Positions 18,267 to 26,258 are shown, counted from the first letter of the stretch. The stretch: 54,092 nt of DNA from DATLMR01 sp035634255 (GCA_035634255.1 DASQDI010000027.1:1-54092); one strand, 5' to 3'. A program made the numbers and translations. The notes: a model not told the origin generated them from the sequence alone.

Positions 18267-19481
18267 CTACCGGGAGCTTCCGCGGCCGGTTTTCGGCCTG
18301 CCGCTGCGGGTGGACCGGAGCACCCGGCGGGCCAGCCACGGGGCCCTCGCCAGCACCCCCGCGAAGAAGTTGGCCGTGGAGGGCGAGAAGGCAACGGCCC
18401 TTAACAACCCCGCGGCCTTCATCCTCTTCCCGAACTCATTCTCGTACCGCGCGCGGTAGAGGGCGAGGGCCTTATCGAAGGGGTTCCCCCGGCCACTTCC
18501 GAAATTCCCGGACGAGCCCAGGGCTTCGATTATAGACTCGGCGGCCAGCTCTCCCGTGCGGAGGGCGATCTGCATGCCCGTGCCTGTGAAGGGGTCGATC
18601 ATGCCCGAAGCGTCCCCGACCGCGAGAACTCCGCCCCGCGAGAGCCGCCGCGTGCCGAAGGTTAGGGGGCCCGCCGTCTGCCATTTCCCGGCCACCGTGA
18701 AGCGCGAGAGGCGGGAGCGGGCGAGCCTGTTGTTTTTCACCGTCTGCTCGACAACCTTCGATGCGTCGCCTCCCGCCGCCCGGACATCCCTTTCGTTCAC
18801 GATGAAGCATAAATTCACGAGCCCATCCTCGACCCGCGACAGGCCGCCGTAACCCTGCGGGAAGAAGTAGAGCTCGACCTGCTCATCTATTCCCTCCACG
18901 CCTTCGAGGTGAGCCTTCATCGCGTACAGGCGCGACCCTCGGCGGCCCCCTACGCGCTCGGTCCGCCCGACCATCAACCGCGAGTTCCGCCCGGAGGCAT
19001 CGATCACGATAGGCGCGCGGTAATCGCCGACGCTCCCGTCCGACAGGGAGATCGCTTCGACCACATGCGATGAGTCCTGTCCCTGCGCGCAGCCCTTCAC
19101 GACGACCCCCTCAAGGCACCGGGCCCCCGCGACTCGCGCGCGGTCGAGCAGGATTTTATCGAAGCGGGCGCGGCTCAGGCTCATGGCCCAGCTCGACTCG
19201 TCGGACATCTCGGCGATGGTCATGTGGACGGCCCGGCCCGTCGGGGCGCTCAGAGTCAGTCGCCTGATCTTTTGCGCGCCCGCCTCAAGCATGCTCTCCA
19301 TCACCTTCAGACGCCTGAGCGTGGGGAATGATTCCGCCGTGATGAACTCTCCGCAAAGCTTATGGCGCGGCAGGTGCCTTTCTTCCAGCAGGAGAACGCG
19401 GAGGCCGTTTTCGGCCAGACGGATGGCCGCCGATGATCCGGCGGGGCCGCCCCCGATGATTATGGCGTCTTGCTCGCTCAT
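18267..19481 (-). CDS. FAD-dependent oxidoreductase, geranylgeranyl-reductase family
   Basis: This 404-aa flavoprotein has the dinucleotide-binding 'IIIGGGPAGSSAAIRLAENG' at 7-26, the 'RHKLCGEF' segment typical of geranylgeranyl reductase and related hydroxylases, 'RARFDKILLDRA', and the FAD-binding 'GVLAVGDASGMIDPFTGTGM' near 278-297. Members reduce isoprenoid double bonds or hydroxylate aromatic lipids. It lies downstream of two methyltransferase genes on the same strand with small gaps (39 bp and 10 bp), a combination known from phenolic-lipid and quinone pathways. No polyketide synthase is in the window, so the substrate remains open. Confidence 0.82.
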   Translation of the reverse strand: MSEQDAIIIGGGPAGSSAAIRLAENGLRVLLLEERHLPRHKLCGEFITAESFPTLRRLKVMESMLEAGAQKIRRLTLSAPTGRAVHMTIAEMSDESSWAMSLSRARFDKILLDRARVAGARCLEGVVVKGCAQGQDSSHVVEAISLSDGSVGDYRAPIVIDASGRNSRLMVGRTERVGGRRGSRLYAMKAHLEGVEGIDEQVELYFFPQGYGGLSRVEDGLVNLCFIVNERDVRAAGGDASKVVEQTVKNNRLARSRLSRFTVAGKWQTAGPLTFGTRRLSRGGVLAVGDASGMIDPFTGTGMQIALRTGELAAESIIEALGSSGNFGSGRGNPFDKALALYRARYENEFGKRMKAAGLLRAVAFSPSTANFFAGVLARAPWLARRVLRSTRSGRPKTGRGSSR

Positions 19482-19520
19482 AAGAGATCGCCCGCCGCGC
19501 CCCTTTCGAGCAGGGCCGGG

Positions 19521-20231
19521 CTAGCCGTCGCTCACGTCGGCGACCAGCGAAAGCCTGTATGGGAATACGCGCTTCACCCGGAAGCGCCTGAGCCCGGCGC
19601 GCTCGGCCTGAGCAGAAAGCTCGTCGGCGGTGAAGCCCCGGAGCACGGAGACCGGGCCATCGTTCCGAGTGAGGTAGCTGGTGGCGAAGACCGGCCCGGT
19701 CATGCGAATAAAATAATAAGGCACGAGGTTCCGCACGAGGTCGTTGACGATGACCGCGCGCCTCGCAACCCTCGCGAAGTCATGGAGCAGGCGCTCCACG
19801 TCCTCGTCGCGGAAGTGGTGCAGGAAGAGGGACGCGGTCACGTAATCGAAGCTGCGCGAGGCGAAGGGCAGATTCAAAGCGTCGGCCCTCAACAGGCTTA
19901 TCTCCGGGTCGATCCCCAGGCGAGACTTCGAGACCCGGAGGTTGCGTTCGCTGATGTCGACCGCCGCGATGGACGCCCTGATGCCTCGCGACCGGCACCA
20001 CCGGCCCACGGCCGACGGGATGTCCGCCGAGCCTGTCCCCACGTCGAGCAAGGATAACTCCTCAACGCGGTCGCGCCCCGCCGCGTTAGCCAGGGCTTCG
20101 AGCACGACGCGGGTCCCGCCCAGAACCTTATTGATGCGGCGCAGGTCCGAGAGGTTCTCGGCCACGTCGTCGTCCGTGCCTTCACCCGAGTCCAGCAATT
20201 CTTCTTCGTAGATTCGTTTCGGCGTGAGCAT
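19521..20231 (-). CDS. Class I SAM-dependent methyltransferase
   Basis: This 236-aa enzyme shows SAM-binding motif I 'LSLLDVGTGSADIP', motif II acidic 'IAAVDISERNL', and post-motif 'ADALNLPFASRSFDYVTASLFLHH'. The N-terminal 'EELLDSGEGTDDDVAENLSD' (about 8-27) is characteristic of methyltransferases that travel with the FAD reductase family in secondary-lipid clusters. I start it at the ATG at 20231, 10 bp after the previous gene's stop; an upstream in-frame start would overlap that gene. The methyl acceptor is unknown. Confidence 0.82.
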   Translation of the reverse strand: MLTPKRIYEEELLDSGEGTDDDVAENLSDLRRINKVLGGTRVVLEALANAAGRDRVEELSLLDVGTGSADIPSAVGRWCRSRGIRASIAAVDISERNLRVSKSRLGIDPEISLLRADALNLPFASRSFDYVTASLFLHHFRDEDVERLLHDFARVARRAVIVNDLVRNLVPYYFIRMTGPVFATSYLTRNDGPVSVLRGFTADELSAQAERAGLRRFRVKRVFPYRLSLVADVSDG

Positions 20232-20241
20232 AACCCGCCTC

Positions 20242-20967
20242 TTAAGAAACCTTCTTCCCGAATCCGATGTAGGCAATCGAAGTATCGTCCGAGGTCTTAA
20301 AATCCCCCGCGCTCCCGCGCCTGATGAAACCTACGAGCGCGCGCGCCGGGCCGGCCGACGGGCTGATCCCGCGCGTCTCTTCGTTCCGTATCCCATGCCG
20401 AGCCATGACCCCGTGCAGGCGTCGGGGCTTTATGAACATTCCCGGATCATGAGTGTTCTTCGGAATCAGGCGGAGCACACGTTCCAGCAGCCACACGGCC
20501 ACGACCCGCGCGCGCAAAGTCCTGTTGATCGTCTCGTACATAAAGAGGCCGCCGGGCCTGAGGACTCTGGCGCACTCCCGGACCACCATGTCGAGGTCCT
20601 GCGCGTGCTCAAGGAAGTCTGAAGTGACTACGATGTCGAAACAGGAGTCGGCGAACGGGATGGTCTCGCCTTTCGCGTTTACGAAATCTATTTCAAGAGA
20701 GCTGTCCCGGCTGTGCTTCCCGGCCGAGACGAGCGAGGCATGAGACAGGTCTACGCCCGTTACAACCGCGCCCGCGCGGGCGAATTTGTCCGCGAGAATC
20801 CCTCCCCCGCACCCTACGTCGAGCACCTTCGCCCCGCGTAGACCGCCCGCCGCCCTTTCGAAATAGGCGAACCTCGCGGGGTTCAGATCGTGCAGGGGCG
20901 CGACCGGCCCTGCCGGGTCCCACCACCTGTCCCCGAGATCGTCGTACCACCTGTTGTCGATTGTCAT
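20242..20967 (-). CDS. UbiG-like SAM-dependent O-methyltransferase
   Basis: This 241-aa enzyme has the UbiG-type opening 'NRWYDDLGDRWWDP' followed by 'LHDLNPARFAYF', SAM motif 'KVLDVGCGGGILADKFARAG' (about 49-68), 'VTGVDLSHASL' and 'FDIVVTSDFLEH'. UbiG methylates hydroxyl groups of ubiquinone precursors, but relatives act on other phenolic lipids. As it sits with an FAD reductase and a second methyltransferase and not with ubi genes, a tailoring role is more likely. The start at 20967 matches the family N-terminus although the ribosome-binding site is weak. Confidence 0.8.
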   Translation of the reverse strand: MTIDNRWYDDLGDRWWDPAGPVAPLHDLNPARFAYFERAAGGLRGAKVLDVGCGGGILADKFARAGAVVTGVDLSHASLVSAGKHSRDSSLEIDFVNAKGETIPFADSCFDIVVTSDFLEHAQDLDMVVRECARVLRPGGLFMYETINRTLRARVVAVWLLERVLRLIPKNTHDPGMFIKPRRLHGVMARHGIRNEETRGISPSAGPARALVGFIRRGSAGDFKTSDDTSIAYIGFGKKVS

Positions 20968-21081
20968 AACGCGCGATGTACACTTTACCTGTTCGAGGTC
21001 AAATCTCAAACTTGCATGTGACATCGGGAGGCGGGAGGGGGGAAGCCCCACGCGGACTCGCGCGGCGGGCCGGGCATGCGT

Positions 21082-21327
21082 TCAACGGTATCTGTGGACG
21101 AGGTATATTCCGACCATCGCGCTGAGCAGCCCGACGGCGTTTGTCACGACGAAGACCCACGAGCCGATGCTGTAGCTATAGAGCGCGAAGCATAAGGACG
21201 CGGTCGCCTGCCCCCAGTAGAGCAGAGGGTTTACTCCGCGAAGCTTCTTCTCTATCCAGTTCTTTCTGACCTGCGCGAACAATGTGACGATCAGAATTAT
21301 TGCGGCCAACCATCCGACCCATTCCAC
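21082..21327 (-). CDS. Small three-helix membrane protein, SemiSWEET/PQ-loop-like
   Basis: This 81-aa protein has three predicted transmembrane helices (about 4-20, 34-53 and 58-76) and a basic loop 'VRKNWIEKKLRGVNPLLYW'. Size and three-helix layout resemble SemiSWEET half-transporters and the LAB_N domain of lipid A proteins, but the exact PQ motif is not present. It starts at GTG with GGGGGA about 5 nt upstream. It belongs to a set of four small genes on this strand (21082-22272). Confidence 0.5.
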   Translation of the reverse strand: MEWVGWLAAIILIVTLFAQVRKNWIEKKLRGVNPLLYWGQATASLCFALYSYSIGSWVFVVTNAVGLLSAMVGIYLVHRYR

Positions 21328-21383
21328 GGCTTCCCCCAGAGATGATGCGAGAACTGTCTTGACCGGCCCGATTGAGGCCCGGC

Positions 21384-21692
21384 TTACTGCCCGGCCCCCC
21401 GCTTCAGGCGGGCGGGCGATTTCTTATCAGGTATGAAGTCGCCTCTGAACGCCTCGACGACACTCTTGGCTATCCCGACGATGGGGATCAGATCGAGCGC
21501 CACGTCGGCGGAGCCCTTAACCGCGCCCTTGCGGCGGATCGTCCCGACCGCAAGCGCGAGCACCGCGCCCGTCCCGATGATCGGGATGGGCCGCAGAACG
21601 CGCCGCACGAGCGTGCGCCTGATGGCCCTCTTGATCAGAGCCTTCTTGATCGATTTCGGGACCGCCCTCTGGACCGTTTTTGGAATCTTCAT
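21384..21692 (-). CDS. Small basic protein with hydrophobic segments, unknown
   Basis: This 102-aa protein has a strongly basic N-terminal helix (about 1-32, rich in Lys/Arg), then two hydrophobic stretches ('IPIIGTGAVLALAVG' and 'VALDLIPIVGIAKSVVEAF') and a polar tail. It could be a peripheral or small integral membrane protein. I do not recognise a family. GAGG lies upstream of the ATG at 21692. Confidence 0.5.
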   Translation of the reverse strand: MKIPKTVQRAVPKSIKKALIKRAIRRTLVRRVLRPIPIIGTGAVLALAVGTIRRKGAVKGSADVALDLIPIVGIAKSVVEAFRGDFIPDKKSPARLKRGAGQ

Positions 21693-21777
21693 AGTATCTC
21701 AGCCTCGGCGGCTTGCCCTTGCGCGGGCCGCGTCTTTCGAACCGAGTTTAATGCCGTGGGAGCGAGGCTCGCGCGTT

Positions 21778-22107
21778 TCAAGCGGCTCGCCTGTGGTCCC
21801 CTTCGTTGTTCAGGTGAGAGATGCCGGTGATCACCGAAGTGATCAGCCTCTCGAACCCCCTCTTCGCGGTCATGTAGAACAAGGCGCGCGTTCCGGGCTT
21901 CAGCACCGGCGAAGCCTTCGTCCCCTCGCCGCCGTCGCCGTCGAGCGAGGAGATGAGCACGGCCTCTCTCCCGTGATTGCCGAGCGTGCCGCCCGAGAGT
22001 ATCCCTCTCCGCTCATCAGGGTCCAGGACCTCGAAATTGTAAGTGCTGTTCTGGGTCCTGATGTTGATCTGGTCCGACGAACTCACATTGTCAAAATTGA
22101 TTTCCAT
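21778..22107 (-). CDS. Small soluble protein, unknown
   Basis: This 109-aa acidic protein begins 'MEINFDNVSSSDQINIRTQNSTY' and continues 'FEVLDPDERRGILSGGTLG', suggesting a small beta-sheet domain of a conserved type seen as a hypothetical family. The ATG at 22107 has AAGGAGAGGG upstream. There is no signal peptide and no cysteine. It is the second gene after the 37-codon gene and may be in its operon. Confidence 0.55.
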   Translation of the reverse strand: MEINFDNVSSSDQINIRTQNSTYNFEVLDPDERRGILSGGTLGNHGREAVLISSLDGDGGEGTKASPVLKPGTRALFYMTAKRGFERLITSVITGISHLNNEGDHRRAA

Positions 22108-22158
22108 AGTTTCACCCTCTCCTTAATTCCGGCTCAGAGCAGGTCAGAGACTCATTCT

Positions 22159-22272
22159 CTATTTGACCAGTGCGCCGGGCCTTCGACCGAAAAGGCGGGC
22201 AATTATCATCCCCGTGATGGCGAAATAAACAAGGATGAAAAAGATGAAGAACATAAGCTGTATAAAACCCAT
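22159..22272 (-). CDS. 37-aa membrane microprotein
   Basis: This is a 37-codon gene on the minus strand, read directly from the sequence. It starts at ATG (22270-22272), ends at TAG (22159-22161) and has a strong GGAGGT site 9 nt upstream (22282-22287). The peptide is one hydrophobic helix ('MGFIQLMFFIFFILVYFAIT') followed by a basic tail ('RLFGRRPGALVK'), a positive-inside arrangement with the C-terminus in the cytoplasm. Such microproteins usually sit in or regulate membrane complexes. Partner unknown. Confidence 0.55.
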   Translation of the reverse strand: MGFIQLMFFIFFILVYFAITGMIIARLFGRRPGALVK

Positions 22273-22459
22273 CGATCTAATACCTCCGTATAAGTACCGG
22301 TTATTGAGAGTGCAAGCTCTATGCCATCGGAGGCAGTTCTTCTAAGCAGTGGAAACAGGCGAATAAAGAGAGGCTCGCGGGGGCCACGGAGGGCGGAGCC
22401 GAGCCCTGCATCATATTGAAACGTCAAGGAGTGCAGCGAAACGACCCCGAATGATACGC

Positions 22460-22505
22460 TTGACTTTATCCTCTTCAATAAATAAAATCGCCCTGTTTAA
22501 CAGGG
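22460..22505 (+). promoter_or_regulatory. Promoter of the TPR sigma-54 activator, with a palindrome at the start site
   Basis: TTGACT (22460-22465) and TAAAAT (22483-22488) are separated by exactly 17 bp, each matching the sigma-70 consensus at five of six positions. The expected start is near 22495, inside the inverted repeat CCCTG-TTTAA-CAGGG (22491-22505), which could be an operator or an RNA hairpin. The leader to the ATG at 22612 is about 117 nt. The rest of the 339-bp gap between the divergent genes shows nothing else I can support. Confidence 0.65.
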
Positions 22506-22611
22506 GATTCATCATTAGTATTCAACACTCTGGAAACAGCACCGTTAATACACCTGGCCGCAGTCTTAAAATAGTGGATAAAACGTAGGCGACCTTAATC
22601 CGAAGGCGATT

Positions 22612-25600
22612 ATGGTAACTAGAGATCCCATGAGCAGCCAACGTGTCGAAGAAGTTATCGCTTCCGGGCAATCCGCGTTGGACGACAGCCGGTTCGAAGA
22701 GGCGGAAAACCGCTTCAGAGCCGCCCTGCGCCTGGGCCCCCATACGCCGGAAGAAGAAGCCCTGATCCGCTGCAAGCTCAGCTCCGCCCTGGAAAAACGC
22801 AGCCTGAACCGGGAGCAGCTCGAAGTCGTCTCGAAGTACGATAACTTCAACGATTTCGTGAGGCTCAGCGAGCGGACGCAGATGCTCGTGCTCATAAGCC
22901 TGGGGTGGGCGCATTCGGTCAACAACGACATACCCCGCTCAATCGCCCTGTTCAACCAGGCGATCAGCATCGCCCGCGACCTCGACGACCACGCGGGGAT
23001 GGGCGCGTGTTATTCCGGGCTCGGCCGCTCTTACCGCTTCGTGTCGGAGATTCGCATCGCGCGCGACCATTACAGGTCCGCCCTTGAGCACTTCAGGCAG
23101 GTCGGGGAGTGGAGGGAGCTTGCCGAGTGCTACCACTTCATCGCGAGCATCGACGGGCGCGAGGGCGATACCAAGAACGCCGTCTACTCGCTCAAACAGG
23201 CGCTCGCCATCATAGGGGACCGGAAGGAACACGACCTCCTCGGCAGGATATACAGCGACCTCGCGCTCCTCACGCAGAACATCGACATCATCTCTTCGAA
23301 GAACCGGAGGTACTGGGAGAAAGGGATACATCACCTCCAGAAGGCGGGCAATAAATACCTGCTCGCGGTCATCTACAACAACTTCGCGAACCAGTTGTTG
23401 CTCCGCGGCGAATGGGACCGCGGCGAAGAGATGAGCAAAACGTCTATAGAGCTGTTGCGCGGCACGACCCGGTTCCTGAACCTCGGGGGCGCGCTCGACA
23501 CACTCGCGCAGTTCTACGTGCTCCGGGGCAAGCTAGACGAGGCCGACCAGCTTCTTCAGGAATCGATTGAGGCATTCGACACGATAAAGAAGAAGCACCC
23601 TTTGAACAAGGAGCTCCCTCTCGAAGCCAGCACGCAGACGACGCTCGGGAAGAGCTACCTGGCGAAGAACCAGCCCGAACAGGCGCTCACCCACCTGGAG
23701 CGCTCGGTCGAGATATCCCTCAGGTCGGGCGACCGCCAGTACCTGTCCGACGCGAGGATCTGGCTGGCCGAAACCCTGCTGAGGCTCGGGCAGGTGAGCC
23801 GCGCCCGGCTGGTCGTCGAGACCATGCGCGAGTCATTGCGCGAGTCCCCCGAGATGCTGGCCTGGGGCCAGATGATGAGGCTGGAATCGAAGCTCGCTTC
23901 GCAGGAGGGCCACATCGCGGCGGGAATCCAGGCGCTCGGGCAGAGCACTTCCCTCTTCCAGATCACGGGCAACGTGTACGACCTCGCGGTGAACCGGGTC
24001 GTCCTAGCCAACCTCCTCGAAATGCAGGGCGCGCTCTCCGACGCGATCCTCGAAGTCGAAGAGTCCATCGTCACTTTCGAGAAGCTCGGGGCGGCGGTCG
24101 CGTACCGGAACGCCAAGTCGTACCTGGAATCCTTGAAGTGGAGGCTCTCGGTTGGGGGGGCGGACCTGAAAGGCGAAGGGGCGGGCCGCGATCACATAAT
24201 CCTGTCGCATGCGCAGCCGCAGGGGGCGAGCCTCGCTTCCATCCTCGACGGCTTCATCGCGCAGAGGATCGTCCAGGCTTCCGTCTCGAAAGAGCTTCTC
24301 CTGTTCGAGGTCGTCTCGATAGTCCGCTCGCAGGCCAGCGCGCGGGGTGCCGTCGTGTACGAAGTGAATCAGAACGACGACACGACGTGGGGGCAGATCA
24401 CGGGCCTCGAAGTGGCGGCGGCCGTGGGCATCGAAGAGCGCGAGCAGCCCGATATAAAAAGGTTCATAATGAGCCTCCACCCGCAGGCATACGCGGCCAA
24501 TTTCACCTACCGGCTCACCGACAACCAGCAGAACAAGTTCATCCTAAAGATAGTGGAGCCGCGCGCCGAGCGCTTCCTCTCCGGCACGGTGACGATGGAG
24601 CCTCTGATCCACCTGGTCGAGCAGAGCCTTGAGATTCATATGCTCAAGAGCAAGAGTCGGAGGACGGGCGTATTCAACCCGACGCGGCTGTTGGCCGAGG
24701 TCGAACTGCCGGGGTTCATCTGCGCGAGCCGCGCGATGGGTCGCGTGCTCGAACAGATCCATAAGATAAGGTCGTCCGACGTTACGGTCCTCATCACGGG
24801 GGAGTCGGGCACGGGCAAAGAATTGATCGCGCGCGCCGTTCACGCGGGCAGCTCCCGCCGGGCGAACACATTCCTGCCCTTCAACTGCTCCGCCGCCCCG
24901 CGCGAGATGATAGAGAGCCAGTTGTTCGGCTACCGCAAGGGCTCGTTCACGGGCGCAATCGCGAGCAATCAGGGCATCATCCGCGCGGCCGAGCGGGGGA
25001 CCCTGTTTCTCGACGAGATCGGGGATCTCCCCATCGAGCTTCAGCCCAAGCTACTGAGGTTTCTACAGGAAGGCGAAATTCATCCTATCGGCGAGAGCCA
25101 GCCGATGAGGGTCGATGTGCGCGTGGTCGCGGCGACCAACTCCGAACTCGAACGCGCGGTCGCGGAAGGAAAGTTCCGCGAGGACCTCTTCCACAGGCTG
25201 AACGTGATAAGGATTCAGGTGCCCCCGCTCCGCGAGAGGCGCGAAGAGATCCCCGCCCTCATCAACCACTACCTCAAGCAGTACCAGCAGGAGGCCGCCA
25301 AGATGGACATCCAGCTGGCCGAAGAGGCCCTCGACCTCATGGTGGTCTACGACTGGCCGGGCAACGTCAGGCAGTTGTGCAACGAGGTGCGCCGCATAGT
25401 CGCCTACGGCGAGTCGGGCACCATCGCCACCCCGGAAGCGCTCTCGCCGGAGATAATCCGCGCGAGCCGGGAGATGCCCACGAGGGCGGTCAGCTCAATC
25501 GTAGTCCAGGAGCAGGAGCCGGCCCCGCTCCCGAGCGGGACCCTCTCGGAGGCCGTGGAAGAGATCGAACGCCGGATGATCCAGGAAGCCCTCCGGAAAT

Positions 25601-25692
25601 TCGAAGGCAACATAGCCCGCGCGGCGAAAGACCTCGGCCTTTCGCGCAAGGGGCTCTACCTGAAAATGGACCGGTTCAATTTCAAGATCTGA
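22612..25692 (+). CDS. TPR-containing sigma-54-dependent transcriptional activator
   Basis: This is a 1026-aa regulator. Residues 1 to about 500 are tandem TPR-like helical repeats ('ACYSGLGRSYRF', 'AVIYNNFANQLLLRGEWDRGEEM'). About 530-690 is a GAF-like or unassigned sensory domain. About 705-925 is the AAA+ domain with Walker A GESGTGKE near 730, the sigma-54 contact loop GSFTGA at 777-782 (normally GAFTGA), Walker B 'GTLFLDEIGDLP' and 'WPGNVRQL'. The Fis-type helix-turn-helix is at about 985-1026 ('GNIARAAKDLGLSRKGLYLKM'). There is no receiver domain, so control is through TPR/GAF ligands or partners. It lies directly upstream of three dyad sites and a perfect sigma-54 promoter, its likely target. 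Confidence 0.92.
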   Translation: MVTRDPMSSQRVEEVIASGQSALDDSRFEEAENRFRAALRLGPHTPEEEALIRCKLSSALEKRSLNREQLEVVSKYDNFNDFVRLSERTQMLVLISLGWAHSVNNDIPRSIALFNQAISIARDLDDHAGMGACYSGLGRSYRFVSEIRIARDHYRSALEHFRQVGEWRELAECYHFIASIDGREGDTKNAVYSLKQALAIIGDRKEHDLLGRIYSDLALLTQNIDIISSKNRRYWEKGIHHLQKAGNKYLLAVIYNNFANQLLLRGEWDRGEEMSKTSIELLRGTTRFLNLGGALDTLAQFYVLRGKLDEADQLLQESIEAFDTIKKKHPLNKELPLEASTQTTLGKSYLAKNQPEQALTHLERSVEISLRSGDRQYLSDARIWLAETLLRLGQVSRARLVVETMRESLRESPEMLAWGQMMRLESKLASQEGHIAAGIQALGQSTSLFQITGNVYDLAVNRVVLANLLEMQGALSDAILEVEESIVTFEKLGAAVAYRNAKSYLESLKWRLSVGGADLKGEGAGRDHIILSHAQPQGASLASILDGFIAQRIVQASVSKELLLFEVVSIVRSQASARGAVVYEVNQNDDTTWGQITGLEVAAAVGIEEREQPDIKRFIMSLHPQAYAANFTYRLTDNQQNKFILKIVEPRAERFLSGTVTMEPLIHLVEQSLEIHMLKSKSRRTGVFNPTRLLAEVELPGFICASRAMGRVLEQIHKIRSSDVTVLITGESGTGKELIARAVHAGSSRRANTFLPFNCSAAPREMIESQLFGYRKGSFTGAIASNQGIIRAAERGTLFLDEIGDLPIELQPKLLRFLQEGEIHPIGESQPMRVDVRVVAATNSELERAVAEGKFREDLFHRLNVIRIQVPPLRERREEIPALINHYLKQYQQEAAKMDIQLAEEALDLMVVYDWPGNVRQLCNEVRRIVAYGESGTIATPEALSPEIIRASREMPTRAVSSIVVQEQEPAPLPSGTLSEAVEEIERRMIQEALRKFEGNIARAAKDLGLSRKGLYLKMDRFNFKI

Positions 25693-25773
25693 CGCCCCAC
25701 TCCCTCTATCCCCTCTCCCGATTTACGCGCCGCTTACAACCTTCTCTGAATGCCTCTTCTTTCCCGTGATTCC

Positions 25774-25815
25774 TTGTGTGTAGCTGCTTCACAGGTGTGA
25801 AGTAGCTACACACAA
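25774..25815. promoter_or_regulatory. Double activator site (near-perfect 20-bp inverted repeat)
   Basis: TTGTGTGTAGCTGCTTCACA (25774-25793) and its inverted copy (25796-25815) match at 19 of 20 positions with a 2-bp spacer. Each arm contains TGTG-N9-CACA (25777-25793 and 25796-25812), the TGT-N11-ACA form of dyad typical of enhancer sites for NtrC-class activators; their centres are 19 bp apart, near two helical turns. The array lies about 160 bp upstream of the -24 element. A terminator is less likely because no T-run follows. Confidence 0.65.
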
Positions 25816-25873
25816 CCTGTAAAAATGTATTTTAAAGAGGTTAGTAATGCCGCTGACATTGGGCCAATGTTAG

Positions 25874-25890
25874 TGTGAATCAGGTACACA
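25874..25890. promoter_or_regulatory. Third TGTG-N9-CACA activator site
   Basis: TGTGAATCAGGTACACA shares the TGTG-N9-CACA dyad and 14 of 17 positions with the right arm of the inverted repeat at 25796-25812. It lies 78 bp further downstream and about 87 bp before the -24 element, a usual place for an enhancer site. Confidence 0.55.
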
Positions 25891-25953
25891 CTTTTGAAGA
25901 AATCCGGCGTTTTCGGCGGCGGCCATAAGTCGTTGATTTTAAAGGCGGGTCTT

Positions 25954-25970
25954 CGCCCTCCCGCAGGGCG
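25954..25970. other. Short GC-rich hairpin before the sigma-54 promoter
   Basis: CGCCCT-CCCGC-AGGGCG forms a perfect 6-bp stem with a 5-nt loop, just 6 bp before the -24 element. No T-run follows, so it is not a clear terminator of the activator gene. It could mark a protein site or be chance. Confidence 0.3.
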
Positions 25971-25976
25971 GTTTCG

Positions 25977-25991
25977 TGGCACGCGCATTGC
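25977..25991 (+). promoter_or_regulatory. Sigma-54 promoter of the peptide genes
   Basis: TGGCACGCGCATTGC matches the -24/-12 consensus TGGCAC-N5-TTGC at every defined position, with the invariant GG and GC 10 bp apart. Transcription should begin near 26003, leaving a leader of about 90 nt before the first peptide ATG. With an AAA+ sigma-54 activator as the upstream gene and dyad sites in between, the regulatory logic is complete within 400 bp. Confidence 0.85.
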
Positions 25992-26091
25992 CAACATATA
26001 TGACGTACTGAGCGGAAGATGCTGAGGTCAAAAGAACCAAGGCAGCTAAACGAAATCAAACAGACTGCTACGATCTTGAAAGGAGAAAACC

Positions 26092-26196
26092 ATGGCTGAC
26101 GAAAGAAACGAAGTATTCATAATCGAGGAACTCGAACTTGTAGAGATGGAAGAAGTGATTGCCCCCGGCATCATCTTCACCGGCAAAAACCCCTAA
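26092..26196 (+). CDS. Short acidic peptide 1, candidate exported-peptide precursor
   Basis: This 34-aa gene is too short for ordinary gene calling. AAAGGAG lies about 7 nt before the ATG. The peptide begins 'MADERNE', has an acidic amphipathic centre 'ELELVEMEE' and ends with a hydrophobic 'APGIIFTGKNP'. It shares ERNE, ELELVEMEE, APGI and a Thr with peptide 2, 62 bp downstream. The acidic helical front with a variable hydrophobic end looks like a leader plus core. It contains no Cys, Ser or aromatic pair suited to common lanthionine or thiazole chemistry. The neighbouring exporter carries a PqqD-like leader-binding domain. The exported-product role is inferred. Confidence 0.75.
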   Translation: MADERNEVFIIEELELVEMEEVIAPGIIFTGKNP

Positions 26197-26258
26197 ACTT
26201 ATGCCGGAGCTAAATCGGCGAGTTAGGATTCGAAGGACCAACTAAAAAGGAGAAGACC

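Noticed and set aside
25774..25815. Large inverted repeat as a terminator of the activator gene
   Set aside because: No T-run follows on either strand, and the same TGTG-N9-CACA motif recurs alone downstream, which favours protein binding sites.
25806..25997. Minus-strand frame of 63 codons over the sigma-54 promoter region
   Set aside because: It runs through the dyads and the -24/-12 element, has no ribosome-binding site and no plausible protein features.
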